Notes: generated by a model from the sequence alone, not told the origin. Positions 48,837 through 61,720 are shown, counted from the first letter of the stretch. The stretch is 64,000 nucleotides of DNA from Gossypium raimondii (GCF_025698545.1 NC_068577.1:2389501-2453500); one strand, 5' to 3'. A program made the numbers and translations.

Positions 48837-50481
48837 ATCTCATAGCTTACAGAAGTATTAAACCACTCGAACCTTTGTTTGTTGCTTCGAAAGATATTCC
48901 AAGTAAGAATCTTTTTCACCATCTTATATAGTTTATGGATTTGGTTTTTCTTTTTTTTTGTTAGCTTTTGTTTTGTGTTACTGATTTGAAGCTGCTGTTT
49001 TGCACTGTTGTGTTAAGCCTTTTTGAATTTTCAGCTTGATTTGGTTTCATCTTCTCTCTTTTTTTTAATGACTTTTAGAGTGATTTTGTTTGCATTTTGC
49101 TGCTATTAGTTTGTGAAAAATGGTTCTTTCATTCCACTGTTTCTGATAGAGATTTGGAGATGAAATTAACTTAACATGAATCTGATGAAGCACTTGAACA
49201 GACTTTTAGGGTTATGAAAAAAAAGCACCTTCTTAGGCAATTCTGAATAGCTTTCATCTGTTTCATGCATGTCAGCTGATTCCTCAAACCCTCATTTCTT
49301 TAGTATCTGAATTTGACACCTATTTGGTCATATATGAACAGCTATTTATACTTTAATCATGATTTTGAGCCAAAAAGTGAAACGAAAATAAAATTTGAGT
49401 GTGTTTGGTAAAGAAGGAAAAGTAGAAGGAAATGAAAATGAGAGAGATGGCTATTTCAGTGCATGAAACTTAATGAGAGAAAATTCGTGGGAAAAAAGTT
49501 ACCAAGCACACCAATACGAATCCTTACTTATTAGACAGCTAGTTCTACGATTAGCTTGAACCCATTGTATTAATGTAGCCTACAGGAAAATTCTAAATCC
49601 AGTTTCATTCAATGTCATGCTCTAGAAGGGAATGGATATCATGTCAATTTTGTTTCTTCCTTAATGTTTACTCTTTGCACCGTGATTGGTTCTCTTTTTT
49701 TTCAATTCCATTAGCTTGAAGATCAACAGTTTTGTCGCTCGTTGATCCGTTAGTGGATAATTGGATCCTTTTTGTCCTCATTTTTAGGATTTTCTCATTT
49801 CAAATAAGAGAAGTTGGAGATAAATCATAGATACCCTTCATCATGTTAGCCGGAAGTAAGACCTATTTACCATTGGTTAGCATTATGAACTTTTATGGCT
49901 GCATGATGCGTGTGATTGTTTAATGTTTACGGACTTGTATTTATGGAGATTATTACATGTATCACTTAGTTAAACCATACTGTCCATGTTTCCAAGGTTG
50001 GATTTTTTTTCTTCAAATGGAAGTTAGCATGCTCATAATGACGGATTACATATGACAAGCTTGAGAGGCCAGAATATACTGTTAAAATGATGTGTATCGC
50101 AAACACATCGGTTAAATCTTGAATTGCTTGTTGTCTTATAATCAAATTGGATTTTTCAACCAATTTGAATTGATGTTAAATTATGCATGTTACTCATGTC
50201 TATTAGTCCGCCGTGCTTGCCGTTAAATCCTGGATTGCTTATGGTTTTATGTTTGAGTTCGGTCTCTGCGCCTATTTCTATTTGATTTTACATTGAATGC
50301 TTAACATATAGTACGTGCATGACAACTTCGGGCAATTGCATCTTTCTTGCTCACTTAAACTTTAGCCAATGATTCATTTCTTTTGGTATGTGCAGGTGTT
50401 GAAGAGCTATATAATTAGTACTGCAGCAATCCGTACCGGGTATCAAAAGGAACAAGCACAAAACTTGCTGCTTTACCGAGA
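48837..50481 (+). other. 5' UTR with a leader intron of about 1.5 kb (48903-50395)
   Basis: Leader exon to 48902 (attccaa|GTAAGAATC), intron 48903-50395 ending 'tatgtgcag', then leader exon 50396-50481. The intron opens with a T-rich stretch (48940-49080), usual for plant leader introns, some of which raise expression. No ORF inside it looks real. Confidence 0.65.
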
Positions 50482-51234
50482 ATGACACTGCCGAATCTTG
50501 GGTTAGAATCTGAAAACGATTCCAAAGCAAGTAGCCAAGTGGCTTCCAACATATCTGCACAAGAGGCATCCACTGATCCCTCGAAGGATACCACAACCAC
50601 TACTTCATGCCTCTCGAATCCTGTAAAGGTTCAACCAGATCCAGGGTCTGTTTCCCTTGACCTGACTCTGCACTTCAGTGCCAATGATGCTGAGATGAAG
50701 GGTGCCACTGGTGAGACTATGGGGATCAACACTTTGTCAACACCGAGGGTTTTCTCTTGTAATTACTGCAGGCGCAAGTTCTATAGTTCACAAGCACTGG
50801 GTGGACACCAGAATGCTCACAAGAGGGAGAGAACAATGGCAAAGCGTGCGATGCGGATGGGGTTATTATCCGATAGGTATACAAGCTTAGCATCTCTGCC
50901 TCTCCATGGTTCGGCATTTCGGTCCCTTGGGGTCAAAGCTCATTCCGCTATGCACCAAGGAATGTTGCCATCATCCCAAAGACCTGTAGATACAAGAAGT
51001 GGAGCACGGTTCGATCAAGGGTGTTTCGGGATGCCGATATTCATGGAAGATGAGGAGGTAGACTTGTATTGGCCAGGGAGTTTCAGGCAGGTGAATGAAG
51101 AAAGAGTTGGGAGTAACCAAGCTATGGAATTGAGTCAAAATCCAACTCAAAGTTCAAATATAGGTTTTATAGCAATGGCAACACTACCAAGAGCAGATGC
51201 ATCATCTCAACTGGATCTCACTTTGAAGCTCTAA
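50482..51234 (+). CDS. ZFP4: C2H2 single-zinc-finger transcriptional repressor, ZFP4-type
   Basis: Single coding exon, 250 aa. One plant-type EPF finger at about 93-113 (CNYCRRKF, then QALGGHQNAH) with zinc ligands C93, C96, H109, H113 and the QALGGH DNA-contact motif. A basic stretch (KRERTMAKRAMR, 114-125) follows and may be the nuclear signal. There are two EAR-type repression motifs, LDLTL at 59-63 and LDLTLKL as the last seven residues. Further family blocks are SLGVKAHSA, ARFDQGCFG, FMEDEEVDLYWPGSFRQ. The order matches Arabidopsis ZFP4 (and relatives ZFP1/3/7), nuclear repressors tied to ABA/light and development; assignment to ZFP4 rather than ZFP3 is by remembered alignment. An ORF on the opposite strand at the 5' end is a shadow. 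Confidence 0.93.
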   Translation: MTLPNLGLESENDSKASSQVASNISAQEASTDPSKDTTTTTSCLSNPVKVQPDPGSVSLDLTLHFSANDAEMKGATGETMGINTLSTPRVFSCNYCRRKFYSSQALGGHQNAHKRERTMAKRAMRMGLLSDRYTSLASLPLHGSAFRSLGVKAHSAMHQGMLPSSQRPVDTRSGARFDQGCFGMPIFMEDEEVDLYWPGSFRQVNEERVGSNQAMELSQNPTQSSNIGFIAMATLPRADASSQLDLTLKL

Positions 51235-51711
51235 TAATTTTTGAAGTTTACTTGTCAATTTCATCCGAACCTGATACTGATTATGTTAGCTCACTCTTGT
51301 ACAGTGAGGTGCATTAGCAATAGCTGCTACCTCCTATCATTATTTTTGCTAGATTCCTTTAATTTAATAACTTTTTCTTTTTTAAACCTTTATCTGTGCC
51401 CATGTTCGCTGCCGATCAGCTACGTTTGGTTATGAAATGAAAGATATAGCCTTTCCCTGTAGCATCATTTTACTATTCTGACAAGGTGAACTTACTTACC
51501 CCAACACTCCAACCCTTGCATTAGCAAAGGAGAGACTAAATTAGATGAAATGAGCTGATTGACCAGATCGGATTTTCAAACATTGAATGGTTCAACTTAG
51601 ATTGAATTTCTTGTTTTTCAAATTATTGAAATTCAATTTGTATGACTTGAAACGTTGAACATTGTTTGAAGACCAAGGTTGGATGAATGATGACTCGGTG
51701 TTGGATATCTA

Positions 51712-51855
51712 AGAGTGCTTTTGGATGGACAGTGCTTTTATTTTCTGTAAGGTTAAAAACAACAATGGCGATTGTGAGATTAGTTACTGTAGTTATGAGT
51801 TAAAATATTTTACAGCATCATAGCTACTGCCCATGCAAAGGCACCTACACTAAAA
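51712..51855. mobile_element. Tourist-like MITE, copy 4 (diverged)
   Basis: 'agagtgcttttggatggacagtgc' opens it, 'gcgattgtgagattagttactgtag' lies inside and 'ctactgcccatgcaaaggcac' closes it: the same plan as the 33252 copy. It lies about 480 bp after the zinc-finger stop codon. Confidence 0.6.
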
Positions 51856-52931
51856 GTGAATTAAGTGTAGTTTTATCGATATTATTATAATGTTTTTGAC
51901 ATAAACTGGAAAATTAAGTGTTGAATTTAAGTTAAAAAATATGTTTGGTGTATTATTTAAAATTAAATATTGAATATATTTAGATGGTTTGATAAAAGGA
52001 TAATATAATCCAAAATAAAATAAAAACAATTGCACGTACTCTCTATTAAGTGATAAGTAGGTCTTTATTTACTTATCATTTTCCATATTTTTTGTAGAAA
52101 AAAATCTATTTAATTGTTTTCATTGTAGGTTATCAAAGGTGTTTTTAAATGTAATTTAGCAAAAATATTAATTTAGGCCGTCAACCTTTAAAAAGTCGAA
52201 TTTGACCGTCAACCTTTCAAAAAAAAGTTGAATTATTATTTTTTAATAGAAATATTGGCTAAAAAGTTAAGTTTTTAAGCATGTCAGCCCACATGGAAAT
52301 ACTCATGTACTTCATGCTAAATTCTTTTTTTTTAAATTATTTTCTTTTTATTTTTATAATATTTATTTATGTGACATATGAGACATATAATGACATGTCA
52401 AAATAAAATTCACATGGATTGTCACACGGATTCTCATGCCGACATTATAAAAAACCAATATTTTAGTCAATATTTTATTTTAAAAAATAATTTAATTCTT
52501 TTTAAAACGTTAATAGTCCAATCTAACTAAAAAATAAAGGTTAAATGACAAAAAATGTAAGATTTAAAGGATAAATTTATCATCATACAAATAATTATAA
52601 GATTATAATAATTTGATTTAAAAAATTAAAATTATCAAAAATTAATCTATTCTTGTCATCAACTATTTCAAAAACTGTAAATATTTTATAGAAAAACATT
52701 TATAATTTCAGTCACGGACTGAGCATGCACAAGAGAACGCAATTTGATATAAAAAAATGAAAAATAAAACTCTTAAATCACGAGATATTGATTTTATGGA
52801 TTGAGCCAATATATATCATTCAAAATTACACGTTAGAAATATATATATATATATATACCTTTAAGGTCAATTGCCAACTTGTTGCATCAATGTAACAACA
52901 ATACCGTGTTGACACTTCACATTCATATCTT
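51856..52931. other. Intergenic, AT-rich
   Basis: 52140-52520 has phrases ('gaccgtcaacctttcaaaa', 'tagtcaatattttattttaaaa') that also occur near 21775-21890, so it is a dispersed non-coding repeat. A short (AT)n lies at 52838-52857. Confidence 0.4.
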
Positions 52932-53080
52932 CTTGAATTTGGATTAGTGATGTGTTTATCTGTAATTGGTGTTAAAATAGTAATAAATGTAAGATTAAAT
53001 ACTATAGTGATACTATAACGTGAAGCAAAAAATAAGCTAAACGCACCACACTACATCTTACCGCCTAACCAAACTCACCC
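52932..53080. mobile_element. Tourist-like MITE, copy 5
   Basis: 'taagctaaacgcaccacac' and the right terminus 'ccgcctaaccaaactcaccc' followed by TTA (53081-53083) are canonical. The left end has decayed to 'gaatttggattagtgatg'. Confidence 0.7.
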
Positions 53081-53279
53081 TTAATTCTTAAACAAAACCA
53101 GGTTATTTGTTCATATATATATATATATATGGAGGTACCTCTTAATATATCTAAATTTATTTTAGACTTAACAGGTACTTAAATTTAGAAAGAATAAGTT
53201 AATTTGGTAATTTTTTAAGTACTTAATTAATATCGTTAAAATACATTGATATAACACTAACTATCAATAGAATGGTGAC

Positions 53280-54725
53280 TGATGGGTGTTGAAACCACCA
53301 AATAAAATAATTCCTACAATAAAATAACTCTAAACACTAGTAAAGAGTAGTAAGGTCGAGTTCACAGGGATTGAATATTATGATCAACTTCTGTGTTTTT
53401 CTTGTGAACAAAATTTCGGTCGAGCTGATAATCATGGTAATAGTCGTGCCCATAACTCTAAATGGACTTGCTGAAAAATAAATAAAATAAATTAGGGGAG
53501 TTGGAAATGTCTAGAAATTAAATTATTGAGATAGCAAAAATAAGCAATTAAAGAAATCGAAAGTAAAATTAAATTAGAAAATGAATTTGGGTTTTGCAAA
53601 CAGAATTATAAAGCCTTAGCCTTAGACTCGGTGAAGTCTGGTTTCTGAATCGATCTTCGAAAATTAGTTTTCTTCTTAAATAATAAGTTGGTTATAGCGG
53701 CTAAGAACGTCCTAACCGCCAATTCTTCCTCTCGTAGTTGATTCCAGTATGACCTGCAAACCAACCCTTACTGATTATCTAACTGCGATATCGCATTTGC
53801 GATTCAAGACTTTGGTAGCCTTGCGTTTTGAAGAACCAAACTCGGATTAACGGCCTCAACCGTGCGGGTCGTTTAAATCAGATCACTATCTCCATTGACG
53901 AAAATCTCACTAGTATGACCCCGCTAGGACACGTCAATTTGTTCGCAATAATCCAAACATAGCACGACCAACTCGTCTTCCCAACTATAAGCTAAAACGA
54001 CTCCAACCCAACACGCACTTTGTGTTAAAATCGAGTTAACTTTAAGGGATAAATTTGTCAATCCCAATATTCCGGAGAGGCAGTGAATACCATTATGAAA
54101 GATTTTTAGTGCGGGTATATTTCTCACGATTCTTAACCGAAAAGAATACCAGCCTAAAGCTAAGTAAAGATTTAGTGAAACATGAAATTAGTCATGCTTT
54201 TGTTGGTTTAAGGAAATGATTTTTAAGGAAATGGTGAAAGTTGAAAAGAAAAGGGACTCAGAAAGCAATTAAACAATTTTGCAAAGAAACAAGGAAATGG
54301 AAATGGAATGACAGTATGCTACTCACGCGTGAAATTGGAAGGGAAAATTCAATTCCAACTGAATTCAAATGTGTCTTTTCAAGTGTACCATACCACTTAA
54401 TTTATACATAAATCATATACTAAAATTAGGCTAATTCCACCTACTAACTAATTACATGAAAAATATAATATTATGTTTTCTAAATTTGGCTTTTACAAAG
54501 TCAAAAAAAAAATCTGATCAGCCCTTTAATATCTCTAAATTTCTAATTTGGCCACTCTTCTATTGTTCATGCTCCAATTGAATCCTTTTCTACTCGTTTT
54601 TTGCATTAAAGTATCCGAATTTCGTTCCTGACAATATTTAGACATAAAATTCACTAATTAGCAAGAGTTAATTCAAGAACAAGTTGATTTGAGCACGTAA
54701 AATATGCAAAATAAACATGCTATCA
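53280..54725. mobile_element. Solo LTR, 1446 bp
   Basis: It begins TGATGGGTG, ends TGCTATCA, and is flanked by an exact GTGAC duplication (53275-53279 and 54726-54730). The early phrase 'aaggtcgagttcacagggattg' is typical of a widespread plant LTR type. 53600-54130 is less AT-rich than the surroundings. No gag-pol, primer site or second LTR is in the window. Confidence 0.85.
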
Positions 54726-54921
54726 GTGACACGTAACATCCTCTAGTAAAAATAAAAATAATTAAAATTAAAAAAATATATTTTGTTATACATGGGGAAT
54801 GAACTTAGACAAATAGTTGTCCAGATTCAGATGAACTAGACAACCATCGGTCCAAGTTCTTTTAGATATATATATATTTTTAAAATTTTTTATAACATAT
54901 CAAAAAAAAAAATTATACTTG

Positions 54922-55030
54922 ATTGAGTTTTAGCTTAGTTGGTATTGGTAAATGTTACCAATGGAAGAGGACATGAATTGAATGCATTGAAATGCGTTTA
55001 TCTTCTTATTTATCAATTTTATTACCACAT
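54922..55030 (+). repeat. tRNA-derived SINE copy (S5)
   Basis: TTTTAGCTTAGTTGGTATTGG, then 'gacatgaattgaatgcattg', 'aaatgcgtttatcttctta'. The B box is degraded. Confidence 0.55.
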
Positions 55031-55309
55031 TATTATTTTAAAATTAAAATATATAAAAAATAGAAATTTATAAAATATTAGAAATGTTGTTTCACCCATT
55101 TATAATATAAACACCAAATTTAAACCAATTTTTTCAACTTAAGGAGAACTTAATTCTATATTATAGTCTACAAAGAAGTTGTTTTCTTTTATTCGAAAAT
55201 TTAATTAATTTGAACCCAATTTAAATTTATTATATCAGTGCTAGATAGTTCAAATATAACTCTAGTTACAACCTGGTTTGTATATGATAAATTAATGTAA
55301 TTTGTTTTA

Positions 55310-55960
55310 TTAGTTACACTTGGCACTTGGACAATAGATAAACAAATAGGGGACACAAGGTCTGTTTACGCAATTCAATTTCCCTATGTTTACGGAGCCT
55401 AACTCAGTGAGACATATTCACTATCTTCCATGCTTACAACAAGTGATCCTAAATCTATCACACACTCGTGACAATTTCTTTACTTTTGCACCTTGAAGAC
55501 TAATACTGTCACCGCTAAATTTACCCTTTTGAATTCAGCAAGTAAAATCACAACACAATAGGTTTTGCTATCACAATGCACTCATAAAATAAAGTTCCTC
55601 ACTTGAACAAATTAAATGTTATCTCTCTCTCTCTATACAATAACTTATACAAGTCTCTCAATTATATAGAATATTTCGAGACTTACTTACATAAAAAAGA
55701 TCTATCACAATCCCTATAAAACAACAATAAGATAAGCTGAATATAATAAAATAATAATAAACGTTCAATCCATTCCAATATCCATGATCCAAGCAATTAG
55801 ATAAGGGTGATCTGATCCGATCCACTCTTCCAAATATGTTTCCCCAAGTGATATGATCTTTAATGATGGGATAAATGCAATCCACATAATCAACATAACC
55901 CATAATTTCGATTCAATAAATTGCCAACAACACAAACATGAAAACTGCACACGATGTCGC
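55310..55960 (-). mobile_element. LTR-like fragment, inverted relative of 39174-39887
   Basis: On the minus strand: 'agatagtgaatatgtctcac', 'tgagttaggctccgtaaaca', 'gaaattgaattgcgtaaaca', matching 39775-39845. The upstream order is also similar ('tggatcggatc', 'ttcaagtgagg'). Borders are not defined. Confidence 0.5.
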
Positions 55961-57769
55961 TATTATTCAGGGAGTGGGCACTCCCTCAGGCACTCCTTTA
56001 TACTTCCCATATTTTTCAACAAAAGATATTTAATTTGTCGAGGATATTATATAGAAAAGATCTTTGTTGATTTAACTCTATGTTGAAGACTTGTATTGAG
56101 TTGAATTAAATGAATTAGAGATTTACATTAATTGTAATTGAGAGAGCACTTATTTGTTTTGGTGAGGAGTTTGTTTTTAGTGCAAAATTAGTATAAGCAA
56201 GTTGCTCGTGTTGTTCAGTTTGTAACTAAACTTTAAAGGAAGAAAGTCTTAGCGGGAGAGTGACTTAGACGTTGTATAGGAGTGAGGTTGTAACTTGGTG
56301 AGTAAATTAAATTCATATAAATTTTAAAAAAATATATCTTTATATAAAAATTTTAAATTATTTTTACTAATTTAAATATAAAATATTTAATTTTACATTC
56401 CGCCCTAAAAAGTACAATTGATTGCGCAAAGAATATTAATTAATTTTTGGTTTTAGGGTTTTTCGAGGTAGTTTACGAATTTAGAGGAAAAGCAATGTAA
56501 TACTTTACAACAAAGCACACTTTGTCATAAGATTCTCGTTTTAAATGATGCCTTTCTTCACGAATATATATATATACTTTCATTACAATATTCAATAAGT
56601 AATCCTTGTTCATTGGTGGGAAAAAAAGTAATCCTTGTTCATTGATGAATTTTTAAAACTTAAATTAGATTAAGTTCAAATTTAAAATAAAAAATTAATT
56701 ATGTCAATCAGTTTAAATTATGATCTAATTACTAAATATCTTATTTAAATTTAATAATAAAATTTAAATAATTTTGAATTGTAAAATTAACTTTGGAAAA
56801 TAATTATTAACTTTAGTAAATTTTTTAACTGATTTGGACATAAATAGAGGATTGTGTAGTCAAATCCTTTAATTGGAGTGTTTGTCGAACAGAGATTTGT
56901 AAGCGTTTAATGAGTTAAAACCTCTAACACAAAAAAAACGCAGGGATGAGCAACTTTTTTCATAGTTAATTGGGAGTGAGATATGTGGAATGACATATCT
57001 GATCATGCGTACTAAAAAATTACTCCATTTGCCACATGCTCTCGAACCTAATATGGGTGTCAATATATCAGTAGCCTCTGTTCTAAAAAAATATTTACTA
57101 CTTAATTTATGTTTTCTTAATTTATTTTCAAATTACTTGTGTAAAATGATTTCTTATGCAACTTAAGAAATTTGCAAATAAGAAACTTGAGAATTTTGTT
57201 TTAATTCCTATAACGAATGTTTTAATTCCTTGGTAATAGTATTTTATTTTAACAATTTCACCCAATAAAATTAAAGTATTATAAACAAATAAATACATAT
57301 AAATAAAATGTATCATGCCCTTATTTGCCATTTTACACATGTTAACTTTCAGTTACCGATTAAGTTTTACCGAATACATTTAAATAAATAGTTTATAAAA
57401 TCAGTTGATCAAACCAACCACTGTAACCAACAATCAGCAAATTACCAAAAAAAAATATTATATTTGAGTTGCTTGTTCGTGACCTAACCTAATCTAAGAT
57501 TGTGCTTGTTTTTGGTTGCCCAATATTAAATAAATATAGCATCTTCCTTAATCCTTAAAGTCAATCAACATTAACAGTTAATTAAATAATTAATAATATA
57601 AAATTGTATCTGACAGATAGACAGGACAGCTAAGTTAATTTGAAATTTTCGAAGCATATCTTATTTGGTAATATGGTCCAAACCAAATATCTTTTGCCGG
57701 CATTAGCTCTTGGTGAAGCAAATAAAATATCCTTAATCTTTATTTTATTCTATTTTTTCGACATTAATC
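55961..57769. other. Intergenic, no gene seen
   Basis: AT-rich, with a short (AT)n at 56564-56575 and a duplicated 'gtaatccttgttcattg' at 56599 and 56628. The ORFs are chance. Confidence 0.4.
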
Positions 57770-57938
57770 TCGTTATAGGTTTTTGTCATATATGTTCTCT
57801 TCTATGTAACGTCTAGAACTACTCATAGCTTTTCTCCAACTCTTAAATAGGAGGATAATGCGCTTCAACGCACTCGAACCCACTTCCTACTGCGCCGACA
57901 ATAATACCGATGTCAATCGAGCTAAAACTCAATTGACA
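57770..57938 (-). repeat. tRNA-derived SINE copy (S6), near full length
   Basis: Minus strand: TTTTAGCTCGATTGACATCGG, GTGGGTTCGAGTGCG, 'cgcattatcctcctatttaa', 'gagtagttctagacgttaca', 'catatatgacaaaaacctat'. This is the best B box of the set. Confidence 0.78.
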
Positions 57939-58984
57939 TGTTTATTTTATTTGGTGAATTATATAACGAGTTTTCTCATTTCATAATTCACACTAATTCT
58001 TAATTCCATATTGTTTTTTTAAACTTCACTTTGAAAAATGTTAAATCTTACAATTAAATTTTACGATTAAAATTAATCATTATAAAATACGTCCAGATTG
58101 ATAATTGGAATAATATTTATACAATACTTGCACATAATAAAACTTAAACTAAAATAAAATCTGAATTAAAATCCACACGTACATTATATTTAGAAATGGT
58201 GGATTCAAACTTAAGATTTCAAAATTATCAAAATCTCAATCTTATCGTTAAACTAAAGCCCCATTGACACCACTTTTAATAAATAAAATATTAGAATATG
58301 TTTTAGGTCCTTATACTCTTTAGATATTTAGAATTTAGTCTCTTTACTTTTCTCAAATTTCAAAATTCTTTTGTTAAACTCACTAATGTGACACTTTAAC
58401 ATAAATAAATAAAAATGTTATAATGAACTTGCATTTAATAAAAGAATTTTAATGATGTTAATAATTGAAATTGCATTTTAAAATTCTAAAAATAGAGGGA
58501 CTGAATTTCTTAAAGAAAAAATAGATGGATTAAATTTCAAATGTATAATGACTACAAGGACTTGAATCATAGTTTAACCAAAATAAAACCAAAAGCATGT
58601 AGTTAAAAAAACATAGTGAGTGAAGCAGAAAGAAGACATAAATAAAGTATGATTCAAATTTGAATGATTTTCTAAGATAATTAAATAAATAAATGTGTGG
58701 ACATCAATTTTGTTGCACTTTATTGTGTTGGGTGAATGTGGGTCATGCTTTCATCTTTGCCAAATTTCAATGGGAAACAATAAGAAACAAAACTTTGGGG
58801 GAATGGGGGGAAGTTTATTGGACCAATGCAAATTGTCAAGTAGAGTGCAACTTGACATGGAATAGCATGTCATATTATCCTTTTCAAACACCATATTCAA
58901 TTTATTTATTAAATCTGTATTATTTGAATCGATATATCAATTTAAATAAAGAGATTAAATTGATCCTTAAATGAATGGTTCGAA
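57939..58984. other. Intergenic
   Basis: A 93-codon plus-strand ORF at 58693-58974 starts MCGHQFCCTLLCWVNVGHAF but has no recognisable domain or splice partners, and I do not call it a gene. The rest is AT-rich. Confidence 0.35.
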
Positions 58985-59045
58985 ATTTATAAGAGGATAC
59001 ATGTGTTTCAACACGCTTGAATCAACTGAATTAAAACTCAGTCGA
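58985..59045 (-). repeat. tRNA-derived SINE fragment (S9)
   Basis: Minus strand: GAGTTTTAATTCAGTTGATTC leads straight into 'caagcgtgttgaaacacatg' and 'tatcctcttat', so the part between A and B boxes is deleted. Confidence 0.5.
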
Positions 59046-59395
59046 CGCTTTTTCAAAAGTAAGCTCTAGCTAGTTAATTAATTTGTAAACAAGATATTGA
59101 TTAAATTGATAAATATATGCCATAAAGGGTATAAACATATTTTTTTAAGATACGATTGCATATGCAATTATAATTAACACATTCATATCATTAGAATCAG
59201 TAAATTACTACAGAACTCATACATGATAGACTTAAACCAGAATAAACTTTAAATTAAGAACTTACCCATGATATTTATGTGTAACGAGACTTGAGTCTAA
59301 GATTTCAAAAATCATCCGACCTTAACATTCTATTAAATCAAAAGTTCATTGGCTTAGAGAGCACAAATATTTAATATCAAAGAGAAAACACTAAG

Positions 59396-60732
59396 GGTTT
59401 ATTTGGACGACACAGAGTAGTTGAATGATTGTAATTATAAAAAATTATGATTCCCTTTACGTGTTTAGCTGATAGAGTGTAATTACATTGTAATTCCCTA
59501 TAATTACATAGTTCCATAATTCATATTTAAAAAATATTAATTACTATAAAAATTATTATCACGATAAAAATTTCTAAATAGGTAACAAAATTAATTTCAA
59601 ATCATTGTATGTATTATGTTAGTCCAAAAAAGTAGTTGATAATACAATTACTAATAAAATAACAAGATAAATAAACATCATATGTAATTTTATCTAATTG
59701 TTCTAGTGTTCCATATTTATTGGGTTATTCTTTTTTTAATATCTGAATCTATATTATTAAAATTATCAAGATCTCTTCCTTCCATGCACTCTTTGAAGTA
59801 TGGTTCATCACAAACCCACATTATGGATGAAGCTATGAAGTATGCAACATGCTAGTATGATCCAACTCTTTTTTTATGCTATACTGAGTTGATTTGTTAA
59901 TATGAGAAATATTTTTTTAAAACAACAAATGTTCTCTCAATCACATTTCGAAACCAAATGTCTCAAATTAAAAAGTTTGCAAGCCGTCTTTGGTGCTTGC
60001 GTGTTTAGCTCCGTTCTTTCAAATGGTATCATACCCCACGATATGGTGTAAGAAAACATTTTGTATTTGCATAATTAACATCTACCATATAATATTGAGT
60101 TCACCGTGCAAATGATATCTATAGCTTTAATCATAAAAACTTATATAAATTTAATTCTTTTGTATTACACAACGATGACCGTGCAAATAGTCTATAGCCA
60201 TTATAATATAAACTTTTATGAATAATCATATTATTTTATAATATATAGTATGGACACGTAAATAAATTATGTCCATACTATTAGCAGTAACTTTTATAAA
60301 TAAATATATTATAATACTTTTATAACATATATATTTTTATAATAAGCTTTTTTATCATAACTTTTAAAAAGTTTAAATAATATATTTTTGTTATAACTTT
60401 ATAAAATATACATAAATTAATTTTATAATATAAGTTTTAGAATTTATAATATAATAATTCTTTGGCAATAACCATCCCAAATATTTATACATGTTCATGT
60501 TTATAATATAAAATTTATAACTTAAATTTGCATAAAAATAATTTTTTAAAATTAAATTTGGATGTAATTACCTCTGAAACTACTGTAATTCTCATCCCCA
60601 TAAGAATTGGAAAGTGTAATTGGGATGCTCTAATTACATTCAATTTAGTAGAACCCACAAATTACAATAGCTACCCAAATATATTATCATTGTGTAATTA
60701 CAAGCAATTACACCCAAATCCAATCATTAGGT
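59396..60732. mobile_element. Degenerate PIF/Harbinger element
   Basis: TAA and TTA lie at the left and right edges. The left end (gggtttatttggacgac) is loosely inverse to the right end (acccaaatccaatca). Both subterminal regions are rich in TGTAATTAC. It encloses the transposase remnant at 59806-60094. Borders are estimated. Confidence 0.55.
59806..60094 (-). pseudogene. HARBI1-like transposase remnant
   Basis: Minus-strand fragments in family order: YYMVDVNYANTKCFLTPYRG then a stop where an Arg is expected, YHLKE, KLFNLRH, then in another frame FRNVIERTFVVLKK, and finally LACCILHSFI. These match the C-terminal half of PIF/Harbinger DDE nucleases (YYLVDAGY..., APYRG..YHL, LFN.RH.S.RNVIER.FGVLK, ACCALHNFI). 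It has at least two stops and one frameshift and no N-terminal half. Confidence 0.8.
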
Positions 60733-61537
60733 GATTTTCCAAATGCTACCTAATAAGGAAGTTAACATTATTTTGTATTATCTCTATTAATATTAAACGT
60801 GTTATTGAGTTTGGTGTCACAAGTAAAATAGGCACCAACTCAATTGGATGATAAAAAAACTCTTATTTTACAAAGTAAATTATATTATTTTAAGGGTATT
60901 TTATAATTTCTTATTGATGAATATACGCAATAGAGTTTGAATTAAAGAGAAAATATCTAATACATTGCTAATGAGATTTAAAAGTACCACAAGTTGGGTT
61001 GTGGTGACGACAAGTGTATATAAGGTATAATAAAATTTTAAAAATAAATATATTGAAAAGGACAAGTGACAAATATATAACTCAGTTTGTGGAGTTAAAA
61101 ATTGCATCGTTAGTATACCAAATACTCACATTTCAATTCAGACCTTCATAGTTTTCAACATTTGTATTTTACCATTCAACTAAAATCTTATTTGTTTGAG
61201 AATTACATAAGTTTTATAAATATGTTTATTACATAATTTTGTTTTTCACCTAAATTATGCGTGTTTCATAATCTAGTTTACATAAAATATCGTTAACTTT
61301 TTTTACTATTAAAATTTATGGAAAATATATATTTTAGTAAAATAAGTTTAAAAAAATAAGAATATAAAATTTGTAATTGAGTATTATTTATTTTATAAAT
61401 TTTGAAAAACCCTTATTTTATTGTTATTATGACGATGAGCTTCACTTGAGTCACAACACCAAAGGCATATCTTGTTTTATTTTTAAAAATAATTTTATAT
61501 AAAATCAATAAAATTTCAATCATGATTAAATTGTGGA
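60733..61537. other. Intergenic with a hairpin of the GAGTTGGTGTCA family
   Basis: 60806-60848: 'ttgagtttggtgtcacaag' and 'ggcaccaactcaattgg' form an inverted pair. The rest is AT-rich. Confidence 0.4.
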
Positions 61538-61720
61538 AACCCTTTCGGGAAAAAATCATATGTAGAGGAGGAAAATTTCACTAATGTTGACAAACGGATA
61601 ATACAAGATGAGTTTCGACTACATATATTTAAAGGTTGAAAAATTATATTCTAATCAAAGTCAAATAGAAGAAGTATAGTTCTATACGGATTCGATTCAT
61701 GTCATAAAATCTCTAATAAT
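61538..61720 (-). mobile_element. Truncated copia LTR, inverted relative of 15871-16224
   Basis: Minus strand: TATTAGAGATTTTATGAC, 'atcgaatccgtatagaactatact', 'ctatttgactttgattagaa', 'tgtagtcgaaactc', TCCCGAAAGGG. The same segments occur in the same order at 15871-16140. The 3' end is missing. Confidence 0.7.

Noticed and set aside
50351-50600. Minus-strand ORFs over the zinc-finger start
   Set aside because: Shadows of the coding exon and leader.
58693-58974. 93-codon plus-strand ORF beginning MCGHQFCC
   Set aside because: No recognisable family, no splice sites giving a longer frame, ends in low-complexity sequence.
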